The notes under the pieces: generated by a model
Told to the model about the DNA's origin: nothing
Databases searched by the model: none
Seen by the model: the letters and a program-made list of their open reading frames with translations, nothing else
Assembly: GCA_902364645.1 (NCBI GenBank)
Contig: CABJEP010000004.1
Span: forward strand, 96,617-160,616
Direction: 5' to 3'
Length of the DNA: 64,000 nt
Source: Coriobacteriaceae bacterium
GTDB lineage: Bacteria; Actinomycetota; Coriobacteriia; Coriobacteriales; Coriobacteriaceae
Part shown: positions 6,784-15,833 of the stretch, in pieces
Layout: every line of letters begins with the position of its first letter
Position numbering within the stretch: position 1 is the first letter of the stretch
Program-made: the position numbers and the translations under genes

Positions 6784-9587
6784 TAGTTCAGCGCCTCCGC
6801 GCAGCGCTTACAGATCTGCGCGTGGCCGTTGTACTCGCCGACGGTGGTGCGATAGTTCCAGCAACGGTCGCAGCACTCGCCCTCGGCAGCCTCGATGGCA
6901 ACGGAGAGCTCCTCACCCTGGGTCAGCTCAACATCGGAGACGATGTAGAACTCGGCCAGGTCGACCGCCTTGTCGCCGGTCAACAGCGCATACATCTCAG
7001 CGGGAACGACCGCCTTGACACGGACCTGCTGGCTCTTGGTGAAGGTGCCGGCGGAGCGGGCATCCTCAAGGGCCTTGGTCACGGCGCTACGGAGCTCGAG
7101 CGAAGCCTCGAGCACGCCCTCGAACTCATTGGCCTCGTCGACCGTGATGGGCGACTTGTACCAATCGAGCAGCGCGGCGTACTTCTGGTGGTCGACGCAG
7201 CCGGCGGGCGCATAGGCCATGGCCTCATCGACGGTGTAGGACAGGATCGGCTGCAAATCGCGCATGAGCATCGAGAAGAGCTCGGCGAGCACGGTCTGGG
7301 CGCTGCGGCGCTCGAGCGAGCCGGGCTTTTCGCAGTACAGACGGTCCTTCAGGGCGTCGAGGTACACGTTGGAAAGCTCGGTAACCACGAAGTCGTAGAG
7401 CGCACGGTAGGCGCGCGGGAACTCGTAGCTGGCGTAGGCATCGTCGACCTCGGCCTGAACCTGGGTCAGACGGGCAACCATGAGCTTGTCGAGCGGCAGC
7501 AGGTCGGCAAAGGCGACGCCGTCGGTCTCGGGCTCAAACTGACCCTCGAGCTCGGAGAGCAGGAAGCGCAGCGTGTTGCGGAAACGACGGTAGGCATCGG
7601 ACGTACGAGCGAGAATCTCGTGGTCGATGGAGACATCGGAGCTGGTATCGACCGAGGCGACCCACAGGCGGATGATGTCGGCGCCCATCTCGTCGCAGAC
7701 CTTGTTGGGGTCGATGACGTTGCCGAGCGACTTGGACATCTTGCGGCCCTGACCGTCGAGCGTGAAGCCCTGCGAGACGACTGCCTTGTACGGAGCATGG
7801 CCGTTGGCGCCCACAGAGGTGAGCAGCGAGCTCTGGAACCAACCGCGGTGCTGGTCGGAGCCTTCGAGATACACGTCAGCCGGGTACTCAAGCTCGGGGC
7901 GATACTCGCAGACGGCCTTCCAGGAGACGCCGGAATCCCACCACACGTCGAGGATGTCCTTATCGGCCTTGAGGTGATGGCCGCCGCACTTGGGGCAGAC
8001 GCAGGCCTCACCCAGGTAGCTCTCGGGAGCGTCGGTGAACCAGGCGTCGGAGCCCTTCTCGTGGAAGAGCTTGATGACGGCGTCGAGCGTGGCATCATTC
8101 ATGACCTTCTCGCCGCAGTCGGCGCAGGTGTAGCTGGGGATAGGCACGCCCCAGTTGCGCTGACGGCTGATGCACCAGTCGGGACGCTGCTCGACCATGG
8201 CACCGATGCGGTTGGCCGCGTGGGCCGGATACCACTTGACGTTCTCGCGGACCTCTTTGCCAGCCTGCTCGCGCAAACCGGTCTTGTCCATCGAGACAAA
8301 CCACTGGTCGGTAGCACGGAAGAGCACCGGGTGCTTGCAGCGCCAGCAGTGCGGATAGCTGTGCGTGATCTTCTTCTCGAGAACCAGGGTGCCGCGCTCG
8401 CGCAGGAACTCGATGATATGCGGGTTGGCCTCATCGGTATCCATACCGCTGAAGGGACCACCGGTGCCAAACTCCTCGCCGGTGTAGAACTTGCCGTCGT
8501 CATCGACCGGCATGCAGATGTCGGTGATGCCCTCCTTGAGGCAGGCGAAGTAGTCGTCGACGCCGTGGCCGGGCGAGTTGTGGACGATACCGGTACCGTC
8601 GTCGACACCGACGTAATCGGCCAGCAGCGCCACGCCCTCAACGCCGTCAAAGATCGGCTGCTTGTAGTGGATGTGGTGGAAGGTCTCAGCGGGAACCACA
8701 TAGGGCTTGCCGGCGACCATAACCGGGGTGTACTCCCAGCCAAACTCCTCGCAGCACTTGGGAGCCAGGTCCTCGAGCATGACCTCGGCACGGCCATCGT
8801 GCTCAACGGCGACATAGGCGGCGCCGGGCTTAAGGGAAACGGCCTGGTCAGAGGGGATGGTCCACGGCGTGGTCGTCCAGATGATAAAGTCGACCGGACC
8901 GTCGAAGTTCTCTAGGCCGGCGGGCTTGGAGGTCATCTCAAAGCGCACGAAGATGGAGGGGCTCGTCTCGTCGGAGTACTCAATCTCGGCCTCGGCCAGC
9001 GCGGTGTGGCAGTGCTTGCACCAGTGAACCGGCTTGTGGCCGCGATAGATCATGCCCTTATCGAACATGGCCTTGAAGACCTCGATGTCGGCGGCATCGT
9101 GCTGGTGATAGAGCGTCAGATAGGGGTTATCCCAGTCGCCGAGCACGCCCAGACGACGGAAACCGGCCTTCTGCAGCTCGATGTTCTCAACAGCGAACTC
9201 GTTGCAGAGCTCACGAATCTTGGCCGTGGGGGTCTGGTTGAACTTCTCGGTGCCGAGCTTCTCCTCGACCTTGTGCTCGATCGGCTGACCATGGCAGTCC
9301 CAACCGGGGACATAGGGAACCTCATAGCCCTGCATCATCCAGTAGCGGTTGATCATGTCCTTGGAGATCTTGTTCATGGCATGGCCGATGTGGATCGGAC
9401 CGTTGGCGTACGGAGGACCGTCGTGCAGCACAAACTTCTTGTGACCCTCGTTCTTCTTCAGAACCTGCTCGTAGACCTTGTTGTCCTGCCAGTCCTTGAG
9501 TCGCTTGGGCTCGGACTTGGAAAGACCGGCACGCATGGGAAAACCGGTCTTGGGCAGATTCATCGTCTGCTTGTACTCGTTTGCCAC
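6783..9587 (-). CDS. ileS: Isoleucyl-tRNA synthetase
   Basis: Charges tRNA-Ile. The class I signatures HIGHAMNK (near residue 60) and KMSKSLGN (near 600) are present, the CP1 editing domain lies between, and the C-terminal zinc site CCDRCWNYR...CKRCAEAL closes the protein. The GTG start at 9587 (VANEYKQT) is supported by AAAGGGG six bases upstream and gives a standard 934 aa; the open frame extends 35 codons further but would run into the T-box leader. Expression should be controlled by the upstream Ile-specific T-box and ends at the hairpin at 6685-6715. Confidence 0.97.
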   Translation of the reverse strand: MANEYKQTMNLPKTGFPMRAGLSKSEPKRLKDWQDNKVYEQVLKKNEGHKKFVLHDGPPYANGPIHIGHAMNKISKDMINRYWMMQGYEVPYVPGWDCHGQPIEHKVEEKLGTEKFNQTPTAKIRELCNEFAVENIELQKAGFRRLGVLGDWDNPYLTLYHQHDAADIEVFKAMFDKGMIYRGHKPVHWCKHCHTALAEAEIEYSDETSPSIFVRFEMTSKPAGLENFDGPVDFIIWTTTPWTIPSDQAVSLKPGAAYVAVEHDGRAEVMLEDLAPKCCEEFGWEYTPVMVAGKPYVVPAETFHHIHYKQPIFDGVEGVALLADYVGVDDGTGIVHNSPGHGVDDYFACLKEGITDICMPVDDDGKFYTGEEFGTGGPFSGMDTDEANPHIIEFLRERGTLVLEKKITHSYPHCWRCKHPVLFRATDQWFVSMDKTGLREQAGKEVRENVKWYPAHAANRIGAMVEQRPDWCISRQRNWGVPIPSYTCADCGEKVMNDATLDAVIKLFHEKGSDAWFTDAPESYLGEACVCPKCGGHHLKADKDILDVWWDSGVSWKAVCEYRPELEYPADVYLEGSDQHRGWFQSSLLTSVGANGHAPYKAVVSQGFTLDGQGRKMSKSLGNVIDPNKVCDEMGADIIRLWVASVDTSSDVSIDHEILARTSDAYRRFRNTLRFLLSELEGQFEPETDGVAFADLLPLDKLMVARLTQVQAEVDDAYASYEFPRAYRALYDFVVTELSNVYLDALKDRLYCEKPGSLERRSAQTVLAELFSMLMRDLQPILSYTVDEAMAYAPAGCVDHQKYAALLDWYKSPITVDEANEFEGVLEASLELRSAVTKALEDARSAGTFTKSQQVRVKAVVPAEMYALLTGDKAVDLAEFYIVSDVELTQGEELSVAIEAAEGECCDRCWNYRTTVGEYNGHAQICKRCAEALN

Positions 9588-9630
9588 GGTACCCCTTTCA
9601 TGTCGTGGGCGCGCACGCCCGTTGGGCACC

Positions 9631-9930
9631 AAAAAAGCGCCCGTCCCTACAAGCTGGGACGAAGCGCCACAAATCGAGCTGTACGCTCGCAAAAGCTCTT
9701 CGCTTAACCACCCAGCTTAGATGCCCTCGCCCGCATATTCGCGCGCTCGCATCCGTTACTCGGCTGGCCTGTATCGACGACCATCTCGGCGATATCTACT
9801 AAGACGTGCCTGTGCGGCGCGCCCGTTGGGACCGCAGCTCCGGGGTGATTTTCATCGGTCGCATGCACGGGTTCTCAGCGCTCCCCGCTCTCTGTAGCAT
9901 GCGGACGGCCGACTACTCGTCCCCATCAAC
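9631..9930 (-). promoter_or_regulatory. T-box riboswitch, isoleucine-specific, upstream of ileS
   Basis: Read on the minus strand, the leader has the T-box Stem I landmarks GAGTAG and CTACAGAGAGC, a specifier loop with the Ile codon ATC at 9847-9849 followed by AC, and the antiterminator T-box sequence GGGTGGTTAAGCGAAGAGC near 9695-9715. It ends with a strong terminator: GCGCTTCGTCCC (9667-9656) pairs with GGGACGGGCGC (9647-9637), followed by six Ts. Uncharged tRNA-Ile should bind the specifier and the T-box bulge, disrupting the terminator and allowing ileS expression. The T-box core departs a little from the AGGGTGGNACCGCG consensus. The 5' end is approximate. Confidence 0.9.
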
Positions 9931-10073
9931 GCTTATGCGCTGTATGGTAACACGGTCAACGCCGGCGAAAAACCCTCAACATCGGTTTCATACTTTAGAA
10001 ACTTCTCGCGATCGCAAGCACTCACTTGGAGCAAAATACCTGAAAGCACTTTATCTAACGAAAGAAGGCTGCT

Positions 10074-11156
10074 ATGCGCACGATTGGAATGAGCGACTAC
10101 ACCGTCGGCGAGGACTGCTTTGACGAGCTGCCCGGCGCACTGGACGAGTACGGAGCGACCAAGGTCGCGATTATCGGTGGTAAACGAGCACTGGCAGCGG
10201 TGCTTCCCGGTATCGAAGCGGCGCTGGAGGGCACCGACGTCGAGATTCTGGAGACGCGCGTCTACGGCACCAACAGTACGCGCGCCAATATCGCCAAGGT
10301 TGTGAACTCCCCTGTCTGCCAAGAAGCCGACGTTCTTATCGCATGCGGCGGCGGCAAGGCGCTCGACACCGTCAAGACAGCGGCCATCGAGCTCAAGAAG
10401 ATCGTCTTTACGGTACCGACGATCTGCTCCAACTGCTCGGCCGCGACCGCCATTGCCGTTGTCTACAACGACGACGGCTCGCTCGAGGGCTATTCGTACC
10501 CAAACCGCCCCGCGCACATCTTCATCAACCCCAAGATCATCGCCGAGGCTCCGGCGGAGTACTTCTGGGCGGGCGTGGGCGATGCCCTGTCCAAGCAGCC
10601 CGAGGTCGAGTACGCCACGAGCGCCGGCAACCTGGAGCACACCGCCGGACTTGGCCTGGCACTCGCCCACACCTGCTCCGAGCCGCTGTTTACCTATGGC
10701 GTGCAGGGTCTAGAGGACGTGCGCCAGGACCTGTCGAGCGAGGCCGTCAAGCAGATCGCGCTCGACATCGTGGTCAACACGGGCTATGTCTCGAACCTGA
10801 CCAACCAAAACGATTACTACTACAACTCGAGCGTGGCGCATGCGTTCTACAACGCCACGTGCAGCATCCCGCGCGAGGGCTCCTACCTGCACGGCGAGGT
10901 CGTGAGCCTGGGCGTGCTCGTGCTGTTTGCCTATACGGGCGATACCAAGAACCTTGAGCGCTACGCCGCCTTTAACAAGCAGATGGGGCTGCCCGTGACG
11001 CTTGAGCAGGTCGGCCTTTCCGAGGCCGACATCCCTGCCCTGTGCGAGTTCGCGCACGCCACCAACGAGTGGAAGCAGGGCAACCCCGAGCCCTTCACCG
11101 ACGAAAAGTTCGCCGCCGCCATCAAGGCTGCCGACGCTTACGGCCACACGCTCTAG
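10074..11156 (+). CDS. Iron-containing alcohol dehydrogenase of the glycerol dehydrogenase (GldA) type
   Basis: A 360-aa NAD(P)-dependent group III metal alcohol dehydrogenase. The dinucleotide-binding turn GGGKALDTVK (near residue 92) and later metal-ligand histidines in HTAGLG and LHGEVVSLG match GldA-like proteins that oxidise glycerol or related polyols. Asn-Cys-Ser-Ala (NCSAATA) lines the expected substrate pocket. GAAAGAAGG precedes the ATG. It is the first plus-strand gene, divergent from the ileS leader, and is followed by three terminator-like hairpins. True substrate is uncertain; several enzymes in this fold act on other small carbonyls. Confidence 0.85.
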   Translation: MRTIGMSDYTVGEDCFDELPGALDEYGATKVAIIGGKRALAAVLPGIEAALEGTDVEILETRVYGTNSTRANIAKVVNSPVCQEADVLIACGGGKALDTVKTAAIELKKIVFTVPTICSNCSAATAIAVVYNDDGSLEGYSYPNRPAHIFINPKIIAEAPAEYFWAGVGDALSKQPEVEYATSAGNLEHTAGLGLALAHTCSEPLFTYGVQGLEDVRQDLSSEAVKQIALDIVVNTGYVSNLTNQNDYYYNSSVAHAFYNATCSIPREGSYLHGEVVSLGVLVLFAYTGDTKNLERYAAFNKQMGLPVTLEQVGLSEADIPALCEFAHATNEWKQGNPEPFTDEKFAAAIKAADAYGHTL

Positions 11157-11165
11157 GGCTGGCCC

Positions 11166-11208
11166 AAAACCACCACAAAGGGGACAGGCACCTTTCTGTT
11201 GGTTTTTT
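11166..11208 (+). terminator. Terminator after the GldA-type gene; copy B of a dispersed repeat
   Basis: AAAACCACCACAAAGG (11166-11181) pairs with 11191-11206 (14 of 16), loop GGACAGGCA, then TTTTTT. Its reverse complement has the same 9-base loop and nearly the same arms as the hairpin at 3527-3567. Confidence 0.8.
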
Positions 11209-11228
11209 ATTGCTCCAGAATTCAGTTC

Positions 11229-11276
11229 GTACTCGAACCCGATTCTTTACGAGAAAGGGTTCGGGTACGTTTTTTG
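11229..11276 (+). terminator. Second terminator-like hairpin
   Basis: GTACTCGAACCC (11229-11240) pairs with GGGTTCGGGTAC (11257-11268) at 11 of 12 positions and is followed by a run of Ts. Confidence 0.65.
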
Positions 11277-11330
11277 TTTATCGGAAATTCTGCGGAAGGA
11301 CTACTCGGAACGGTAAACAGGAACGAACAG

Positions 11331-11370
11331 AGGCAGGGCATCATCGTGGTGATGGTATCCTGCCTTTTGT
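11331..11370 (+). terminator. Third terminator-like hairpin
   Basis: AGGCAGG (11331-11337) pairs with CCTGCCT (11359-11365), with an inner CATCA/TGATG pairing, then TTTGTTTTG. Apart from three hairpins, 11157-11670 holds no convincing gene. Confidence 0.5.
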
Positions 11371-11513
11371 TTTGCGGGATCAAGGTCGCTTTATGCGAAC
11401 TTGATCGCCACTTATATGGGGCATTGATGGCAATTGCTTCGTACGTGCATACCGAGAGCCTGTACACCTCTGGCAAGGCGTAAAACACTAGACTTTATTC
11501 CAAAGTCCGTGTG

Positions 11514-11534
11514 CTAAGGGGGCAGGCCCCTTAG
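11514..11534. repeat. Small palindromic hairpin CTAAGGGG/CCCCTTAG
   Basis: Perfect 8-base arms around GCAGG, located about 135 bases before the peptidase E gene. Possibly a boundary remnant of the inserted AT-rich segment. Confidence 0.4.
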
Positions 11535-11670
11535 AATTCCTGTGGAGTGTGTACGCACGTACGCTGGAAAACGGCAAAATTTCGCTATATCAGGGCGTTC
11601 TATCATTGGAGAGTATGGTATACACGGCTTAGTTCAACAAATAAGAATTTATATATAAAGGAGAATATTG

Positions 11671-12273
11671 ATGAAACTGTTTTTATGTTCTCACTTTTCA
11701 AGTGTAGGAAGTCTGATAAAGGAAGAAATTGAAAATAAAAAAGTCGCATTTATTCCAACAGCTTCGCTGCGTGAAGGCTACACCGGTTATGTCGGCTCGG
11801 CTCGAAAATTATTCAAAAAGTTGGGAGCAATCGTAACTGAAATTGATATTTCAACGGAGGCTTATTCAACGATACAGTCTCTTTTTGAAGATGCGGATGT
11901 GATCTATTTTACCGGCGGAAATTCTTTTTTCCTTATAGACCAGCTCCGTAAAACGGGAACGGATGAGCTGTTGAAGAAAGAATTGGCAAAGGGAAAACTG
12001 ATGATTGGTGAATCGGCAGGGGCGATTGTATGCGCTCCAAGCATCCAATATATCGAGCAAATGGATGAAATGCCGGAGGACTACTCACAAGAAGATGATT
12101 CAGGGCTTAATTTGATTGATTTCTATGTTCTTCCGCATTATCTCACAGCACCATTTAAGAAAGTTACCGAGAAAATAATGGCTGAGTTTTCGGATTTGAA
12201 TCTATGCCCAATTAACAACCGTCAGGGAATTGTAATTGATGGTGAAGGTTCAAAGGTAATTTGCAAAGACTAA
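11671..12273 (+). CDS. Peptidase E-like protein (peptidase family S51)
   Basis: A 200-aa S51-family protein. The nucleophile motif GESAGAIV (Ser115) and the partner PHYLTA (His156) are present, with TGGNSF (near 81-86) as in cyanophycinase and dipeptidase E folds. Such enzymes hydrolyse Asp-containing dipeptides or related substrates in the cytoplasm. AAAGGAG sits eight bases before ATG 11671; the TTG at 11668 is not needed. Its base composition is strikingly AT-rich with A/T third positions, unlike its neighbours, and it lies among recombinase and transposase remnants. I infer acquisition from a low-GC Firmicute. It looks intact. Confidence 0.85.
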   Translation: MKLFLCSHFSSVGSLIKEEIENKKVAFIPTASLREGYTGYVGSARKLFKKLGAIVTEIDISTEAYSTIQSLFEDADVIYFTGGNSFFLIDQLRKTGTDELLKKELAKGKLMIGESAGAIVCAPSIQYIEQMDEMPEDYSQEDDSGLNLIDFYVLPHYLTAPFKKVTEKIMAEFSDLNLCPINNRQGIVIDGEGSKVICKD

Positions 12274-12313
12274 TTTGAAAATTCCAGTTAGCTGTACTCG
12301 TTCCTAGCAGGGT

Positions 12314-12333
12314 TTGGGGCAGGCACGCCCCAA
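12314..12333 (+). terminator. Weak hairpin after the peptidase E gene
   Basis: TTGGGGC (12314-12320) pairs with GCCCCAA (12327-12333) around AGGCAC; no T run follows, so termination is doubtful. Confidence 0.3.
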
Positions 12334-12388
12334 CAAGAAGCTGTCCCAAAGGGGCAAGTATGGGGACTGCGGATGATTTCATGGACCG

Positions 12389-12620
12389 TCACGCGGCCCT
12401 TCCCAGCGCGGAGCGGAACTCAGCCGGCATGCGGCCACCGAGCGCATCGCTGCGCCTCTCCGTATTATATCGACCGATCCAGCCCCCGAGCTCCTCGATG
12501 AAGCGGGCGGGGGGTCCAGTCCGACCAGTCCCGGCCGTGCCAGAACTCCTTCTTGAGCAGGCCGAAGAAGCCCTCCATCGCCGCGTTGTCCGGGCTGCAG
12601 CCCTTTGCGGACTGGATTGG
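12389..12620 (-). pseudogene. Remnant of an IS3-family transposase (OrfB C-terminus), frameshifted
   Basis: On the minus strand one frame reads SAKGCSPDNAAMEGFFGLLK...KEFWHGRDW, the rve integrase segment of IS3-family OrfB proteins. A second frame then continues RFIEELGGWIGRYNTERRSD...LGGRMPAEF, the normal C-terminus, to a TGA at 12389. The two frames join near a C/G run around 12510, so one indel separates them. Upstream of 12620 the frame hits a stop and homology ends, so only the last quarter of the transposase remains. It is a decayed insertion sequence, not an active element. Confidence 0.8.
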
Positions 12621-12724
12621 CTACACTGATGTGGACAGTTCCGGGAGGGGCGCAAGAGACGGGAAGGCCGCGTGCGCGTTCCTGCGCGAGGGCCGCGGGG
12701 AGGGGCTGCCTGGGTACGGCGCCT

Positions 12725-12865
12725 GTCAACTCGGTCTACGTCTTTGATGACCGGGTCGTACTCAATATCAACTTCACGGATGATGCCAAAACGGTCACCC
12801 GTGAGGAAGTGTTGGGTTCGAGTGCTATGGACAATGCTCCAGCATGCTGGGATCGAACTCGCTAG
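12725..12865 (+). pseudogene. C-terminal remnant of a large serine recombinase
   Basis: The plus-strand frame reads VNSVYVFDDRVVLNINF followed by TDDAKTVTREEV and ends at a TAG at 12863. The pattern VFDDR-hydrophobic-N-F is typical of the extreme C-terminus of large serine recombinases carried by conjugative and mobilisable elements. No catalytic domain or start is present. It abuts the 3' end of the DUF523 gene on the opposite strand, overlapping it by about 40 bases, so it may mark one end of a lost element. Confidence 0.6.
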
Positions 12866-13286
12866 CCGGAATCACACGGTACCCGTGACGCAGCAACAGA
12901 TCGACGAAAACGCCGTTGCCCGCTGTAAGGGTGCCGCTGAATGTTCCGTCGTAGATGCGGCCCGCGCCGCACGAGGGACTACGGTCCTGCAAGATGCACG
13001 CAGCGATCTCGGACGGGCCGCCAAAGTGCTCGCACATATCGAGCGCGCGTTGGGCACCATGGCGAAACTCGCGATCAACCGACACGCCCTCGCGGGTGCG
13101 AACCTCACAGCCCACGATCTCGGACGGGTCGCGCGGCGTGGGCAGACCGCCAAAAACCTCGGGGCATACGAGGAGCACCTCGGTCCCCGTACGCTCGCAA
13201 GCCTCGACCAACGCGCGGTGGTAATTGTCGAGCCCGTTATACTTGCAGCTCTCGCCCATCAAACAGGCGCTTACCACGATCTTCAT
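12825..13286 (-). CDS. DUF523 family protein
   Basis: A 153-aa protein of the DUF523 family, whose members are small cytoplasmic proteins of unknown function with conserved cysteines. Seen here are SACLMGESCKYNG near residues 5-17, PEVFGGLPTPR, CILQDRSPSCG and YDGTFSGTL. The paired Cys motifs suggest metal or cluster binding, but this is unproven. ATG 13286 is chosen because GGGAGGG lies upstream. Its last dozen codons overlap the serine-recombinase remnant on the other strand, so its C-terminal tail may have been rewritten by an old insertion. Confidence 0.8.
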   Translation of the reverse strand: MKIVVSACLMGESCKYNGLDNYHRALVEACERTGTEVLLVCPEVFGGLPTPRDPSEIVGCEVRTREGVSVDREFRHGAQRALDMCEHFGGPSEIAACILQDRSPSCGAGRIYDGTFSGTLTAGNGVFVDLLLRHGYRVIPASEFDPSMLEHCP

Positions 13287-13305
13287 ACATATCCCTCCCA
13301 AACAA

Positions 13306-13342
13306 AACGCCCCATTTGAGATAGAAACTCAAATGGGGCGTT
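13306..13342. terminator. Terminator downstream of ftsH
   Basis: Perfect 15-base arms (AACGCCCCATTTGAG and its complement) around 7 bases, with TTTTGTTTG following on the minus strand. It separates ftsH from the DUF523 gene. Confidence 0.85.
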
Positions 13343-13361
13343 CGACGTTGTGCAACCAGCC

Positions 13362-15254
13362 TTACTGCTGCTTTGGCATCAGCGGATTCTCGCGCGTGAG
13401 GAGATTCATGAACTCCTCGCCCGTGATCGTCTCCTTCTTGTACAGATAACGAGCCAGCTCATGGAGCTTAAACTTGTTCTCCTTGAGGATCTGCAGGGCG
13501 CGGTCATGTGCGTCCTCGATCAGCTTGGCGACGATCGCGTCGACGCGCTCGGCCGTACCGGGGGCACAGGTGAGCGACGTGTCCTGGTTGAGGTAGGCAT
13601 TCTGAACGGTACCGAGCGCCATCATGCCAAACTCTTCCGACATACCAAAGCGCGTCACCATGTTGCGGGCGAGCTTGGTGGCCTGCTCGATATCATTGGC
13701 CGCGCCAGTCGTCATCTCACCAAAGATGAGCTCCTCGGCAGCACGTCCGCCGCAGTAGACAGCGAGCTTGTCGAGCACCTCCTGGCGCGTGGTCAAGAAG
13801 CGCTCGTCCTCCTCGACCTGCATGGTGTAGCCCAGAGCACCGCTCGTACGCGGCACGATGGTGATCTTCGTAACCGGCGCAGAACCCTTCTGGCGGGCGG
13901 CAACGATGGCATGGCCGATCTCGTGATAGGACACGACCTGTTTCTCGTGATCGGACAGCACCGTGGACTTACGCTGCTGGCCGGCGATGACGACCTCCAC
14001 CGACTCCTCGAAGTCGTCCTGGGTTGCACGCTTGCGACCCTCGCGAACGGCGCGCAGGGCGCCCTCGTTGATGATATTGGCCAGGTCGGCGCCCGAGGCT
14101 CCGGGCGTGGCGCGGGCAATCGCGGTCAGATCGATCGGCGGCTCGGTCTTCACACTCTTGGCGTGAAGCTCGAGGATGTTCTTGCGGCCGGTCAGGTCGG
14201 GCAGCTCAACGGGGATGCGGCGGTCAAAACGACCGGGGCGCAGCAGAGCGGGATCGAGGCTGTCAGGACGGTTGGTGGCAGCGAGGACGACGATACCCTT
14301 GTGGTTGTCGAAGCCATCCATCTCGGTCAGCAGCTGGTTGAGCGTTTGCTCACGCTCGTCGTTGCCGCTAAAGCCGCCACCGTCACGCTTTTTGCCGATG
14401 GTATCAATCTCATCGATAAATACGATACAGGGGGCCTTTTCCTTAGCCTGCTTAAACAGGTCGCGCACCTTGGCGGCGCCACGGCCGACGAACATCTCGA
14501 CGAACTCAGAGCCCGAAATGCTAAAGAACGGTACGCCCGCCTCGCCGGCAACAGCCTTGGCAAGCAGGGTCTTACCAGTGCCAGGAGGGCCCACGAGAAG
14601 AGCACCGCGCGGCAGCTTGGCGCCGATTTCCTCATAGCGCTGCGGCTTCTCCAGAAAGTCGACGACCTCCTTCAGGGATTCCTTGGCCTCTTCCTGACCA
14701 GCAACATCCTTAAAGGTCACGCCAACATCCTTGGAGGCGATAACGCGCGCACCGGACTTACCCAGACCGCCGCCGCCAAAGCCGCCGCCACCAAAATTCA
14801 TGGACGGGCCGTCATCGCCCATGGCCTTCTTCATACGGCGGTTGAGCCACCAGCCGATGAGGAAGAAAATCGCCATGGGAAGGACGAGCGTGAGCAAGTA
14901 GTAAGTCATCAGGCCCGAGTTCTTATCGGGAACCACCGACTCCAGCGAGGCGCCGGCCTCGAGCACGCGATCGGTAAAGCCCGTGTCACTCGGCACGCCG
15001 GTCGTCTTGTAGGCGATGTTCTCGTCCTCGCCCTTCTTGGTGTAATAAATCGAGTAATCGTCCGTGTTGTACTCGACCTTGTCGACACTCTTCTTATCGA
15101 GCGCTTTGACAAACGTCGAATAATCGGTCTTCGTAATCTGCTGCGTGTGACCGATGTTGGGGAACAGAACGGTCGAGAGCACGAGGTAGACGACGAAGGC
15201 GATGAGCACGTAGAGGATCATATTCCGTCTACGTTTGTTGTCATCCATCTCCAT
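13362..15254 (-). CDS. ftsH: ATP-dependent zinc metalloprotease FtsH
   Basis: A 630-aa membrane AAA+ protease that degrades misfolded membrane proteins and regulators. Two transmembrane helices flank an extracytoplasmic domain (about residues 10-150). A glycine-rich linker ([12 protein letters not shown]) leads into the AAA+ domain with Walker A GPPGTGKT and Walker B IVFIDEID, the pore and SRH region, and the zinc site HEIGH. ATG 15254 is favoured by GGAG nine bases upstream; ATG 15269 would add five residues. Divergent from the corrinoid adenosyltransferase gene; terminator at 13306-13342. Confidence 0.97.
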   Translation of the reverse strand: MEMDDNKRRRNMILYVLIAFVVYLVLSTVLFPNIGHTQQITKTDYSTFVKALDKKSVDKVEYNTDDYSIYYTKKGEDENIAYKTTGVPSDTGFTDRVLEAGASLESVVPDKNSGLMTYYLLTLVLPMAIFFLIGWWLNRRMKKAMGDDGPSMNFGGGGFGGGGLGKSGARVIASKDVGVTFKDVAGQEEAKESLKEVVDFLEKPQRYEEIGAKLPRGALLVGPPGTGKTLLAKAVAGEAGVPFFSISGSEFVEMFVGRGAAKVRDLFKQAKEKAPCIVFIDEIDTIGKKRDGGGFSGNDEREQTLNQLLTEMDGFDNHKGIVVLAATNRPDSLDPALLRPGRFDRRIPVELPDLTGRKNILELHAKSVKTEPPIDLTAIARATPGASGADLANIINEGALRAVREGRKRATQDDFEESVEVVIAGQQRKSTVLSDHEKQVVSYHEIGHAIVAARQKGSAPVTKITIVPRTSGALGYTMQVEEDERFLTTRQEVLDKLAVYCGGRAAEELIFGEMTTGAANDIEQATKLARNMVTRFGMSEEFGMMALGTVQNAYLNQDTSLTCAPGTAERVDAIVAKLIEDAHDRALQILKENKFKLHELARYLYKKETITGEEFMNLLTRENPLMPKQQ

Positions 15255-15346
15255 CTGCTTGAACTCCATCTACTGGGGTTGATAATGCTAACTAGAATAC
15301 CCAACCCGGCCGGCGATAAACCGACGCCGGGCACGAAAGAATAGAG

Positions 15347-15832
15347 ATGGCATCACTCGAAGTCGGCAAGGTTCAGATCTATACGGGCGACGGCAAGGGC
15401 AAGACGACGGCTGCGCTGGGGCTCGCGCTGCGCGCCACGGGCTATGGACTTAACGTGCTCATGCTTCAGTTTGCCAAGAAGCTGCACTGCGCCGAGCATG
15501 ATGCGGCACCACGCCTAGGGCTACGAATTGTACAGGCCGACCGCGACACGCCCGAGGCTTGCGCCGCACAGATCATGGAGCTCGCACGCAAGCAGATCTC
15601 ACAGGTCGACGTTCTGATTTTGGACGAACTCGGCGAGGCCATGCGCCGCGGCTTCGTGACGCGCGAGGATGTCGAGGAACTGATCGCGATGAAACCCGAC
15701 ACCACAGAGCTCATACTGACCGGCCGCGGCCTGCTGCCCATCGCGGACCTCGCCGACCTGGTCACCGAAATGCGCCTCGTCAAACACTACTTCGACGAAG
15801 GCCTCCTGGCCCGCCAAGGCATCGAATACTAA
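15347..15832 (+). CDS. Corrinoid adenosyltransferase of the CobA/CobO/BtuR type
   Basis: A 161-aa P-loop protein with GDGKGKTTAALGLALRATG (residues 11-29) and ILDELGEAMRRG, both typical of CobO/BtuR enzymes, which transfer adenosyl from ATP to cob(I)alamin. The protein is somewhat shorter than E. coli BtuR (about 196 aa), lacking the N-terminal helix. No other cobalamin gene is nearby, so it may serve salvage. Convergent with the MATE gene, from which a long inverted repeat separates it. Confidence 0.85.
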   Translation: MASLEVGKVQIYTGDGKGKTTAALGLALRATGYGLNVLMLQFAKKLHCAEHDAAPRLGLRIVQADRDTPEACAAQIMELARKQISQVDVLILDELGEAMRRGFVTREDVEELIAMKPDTTELILTGRGLLPIADLADLVTEMRLVKHYFDEGLLARQGIEY

Positions 15833-15833
15833 T

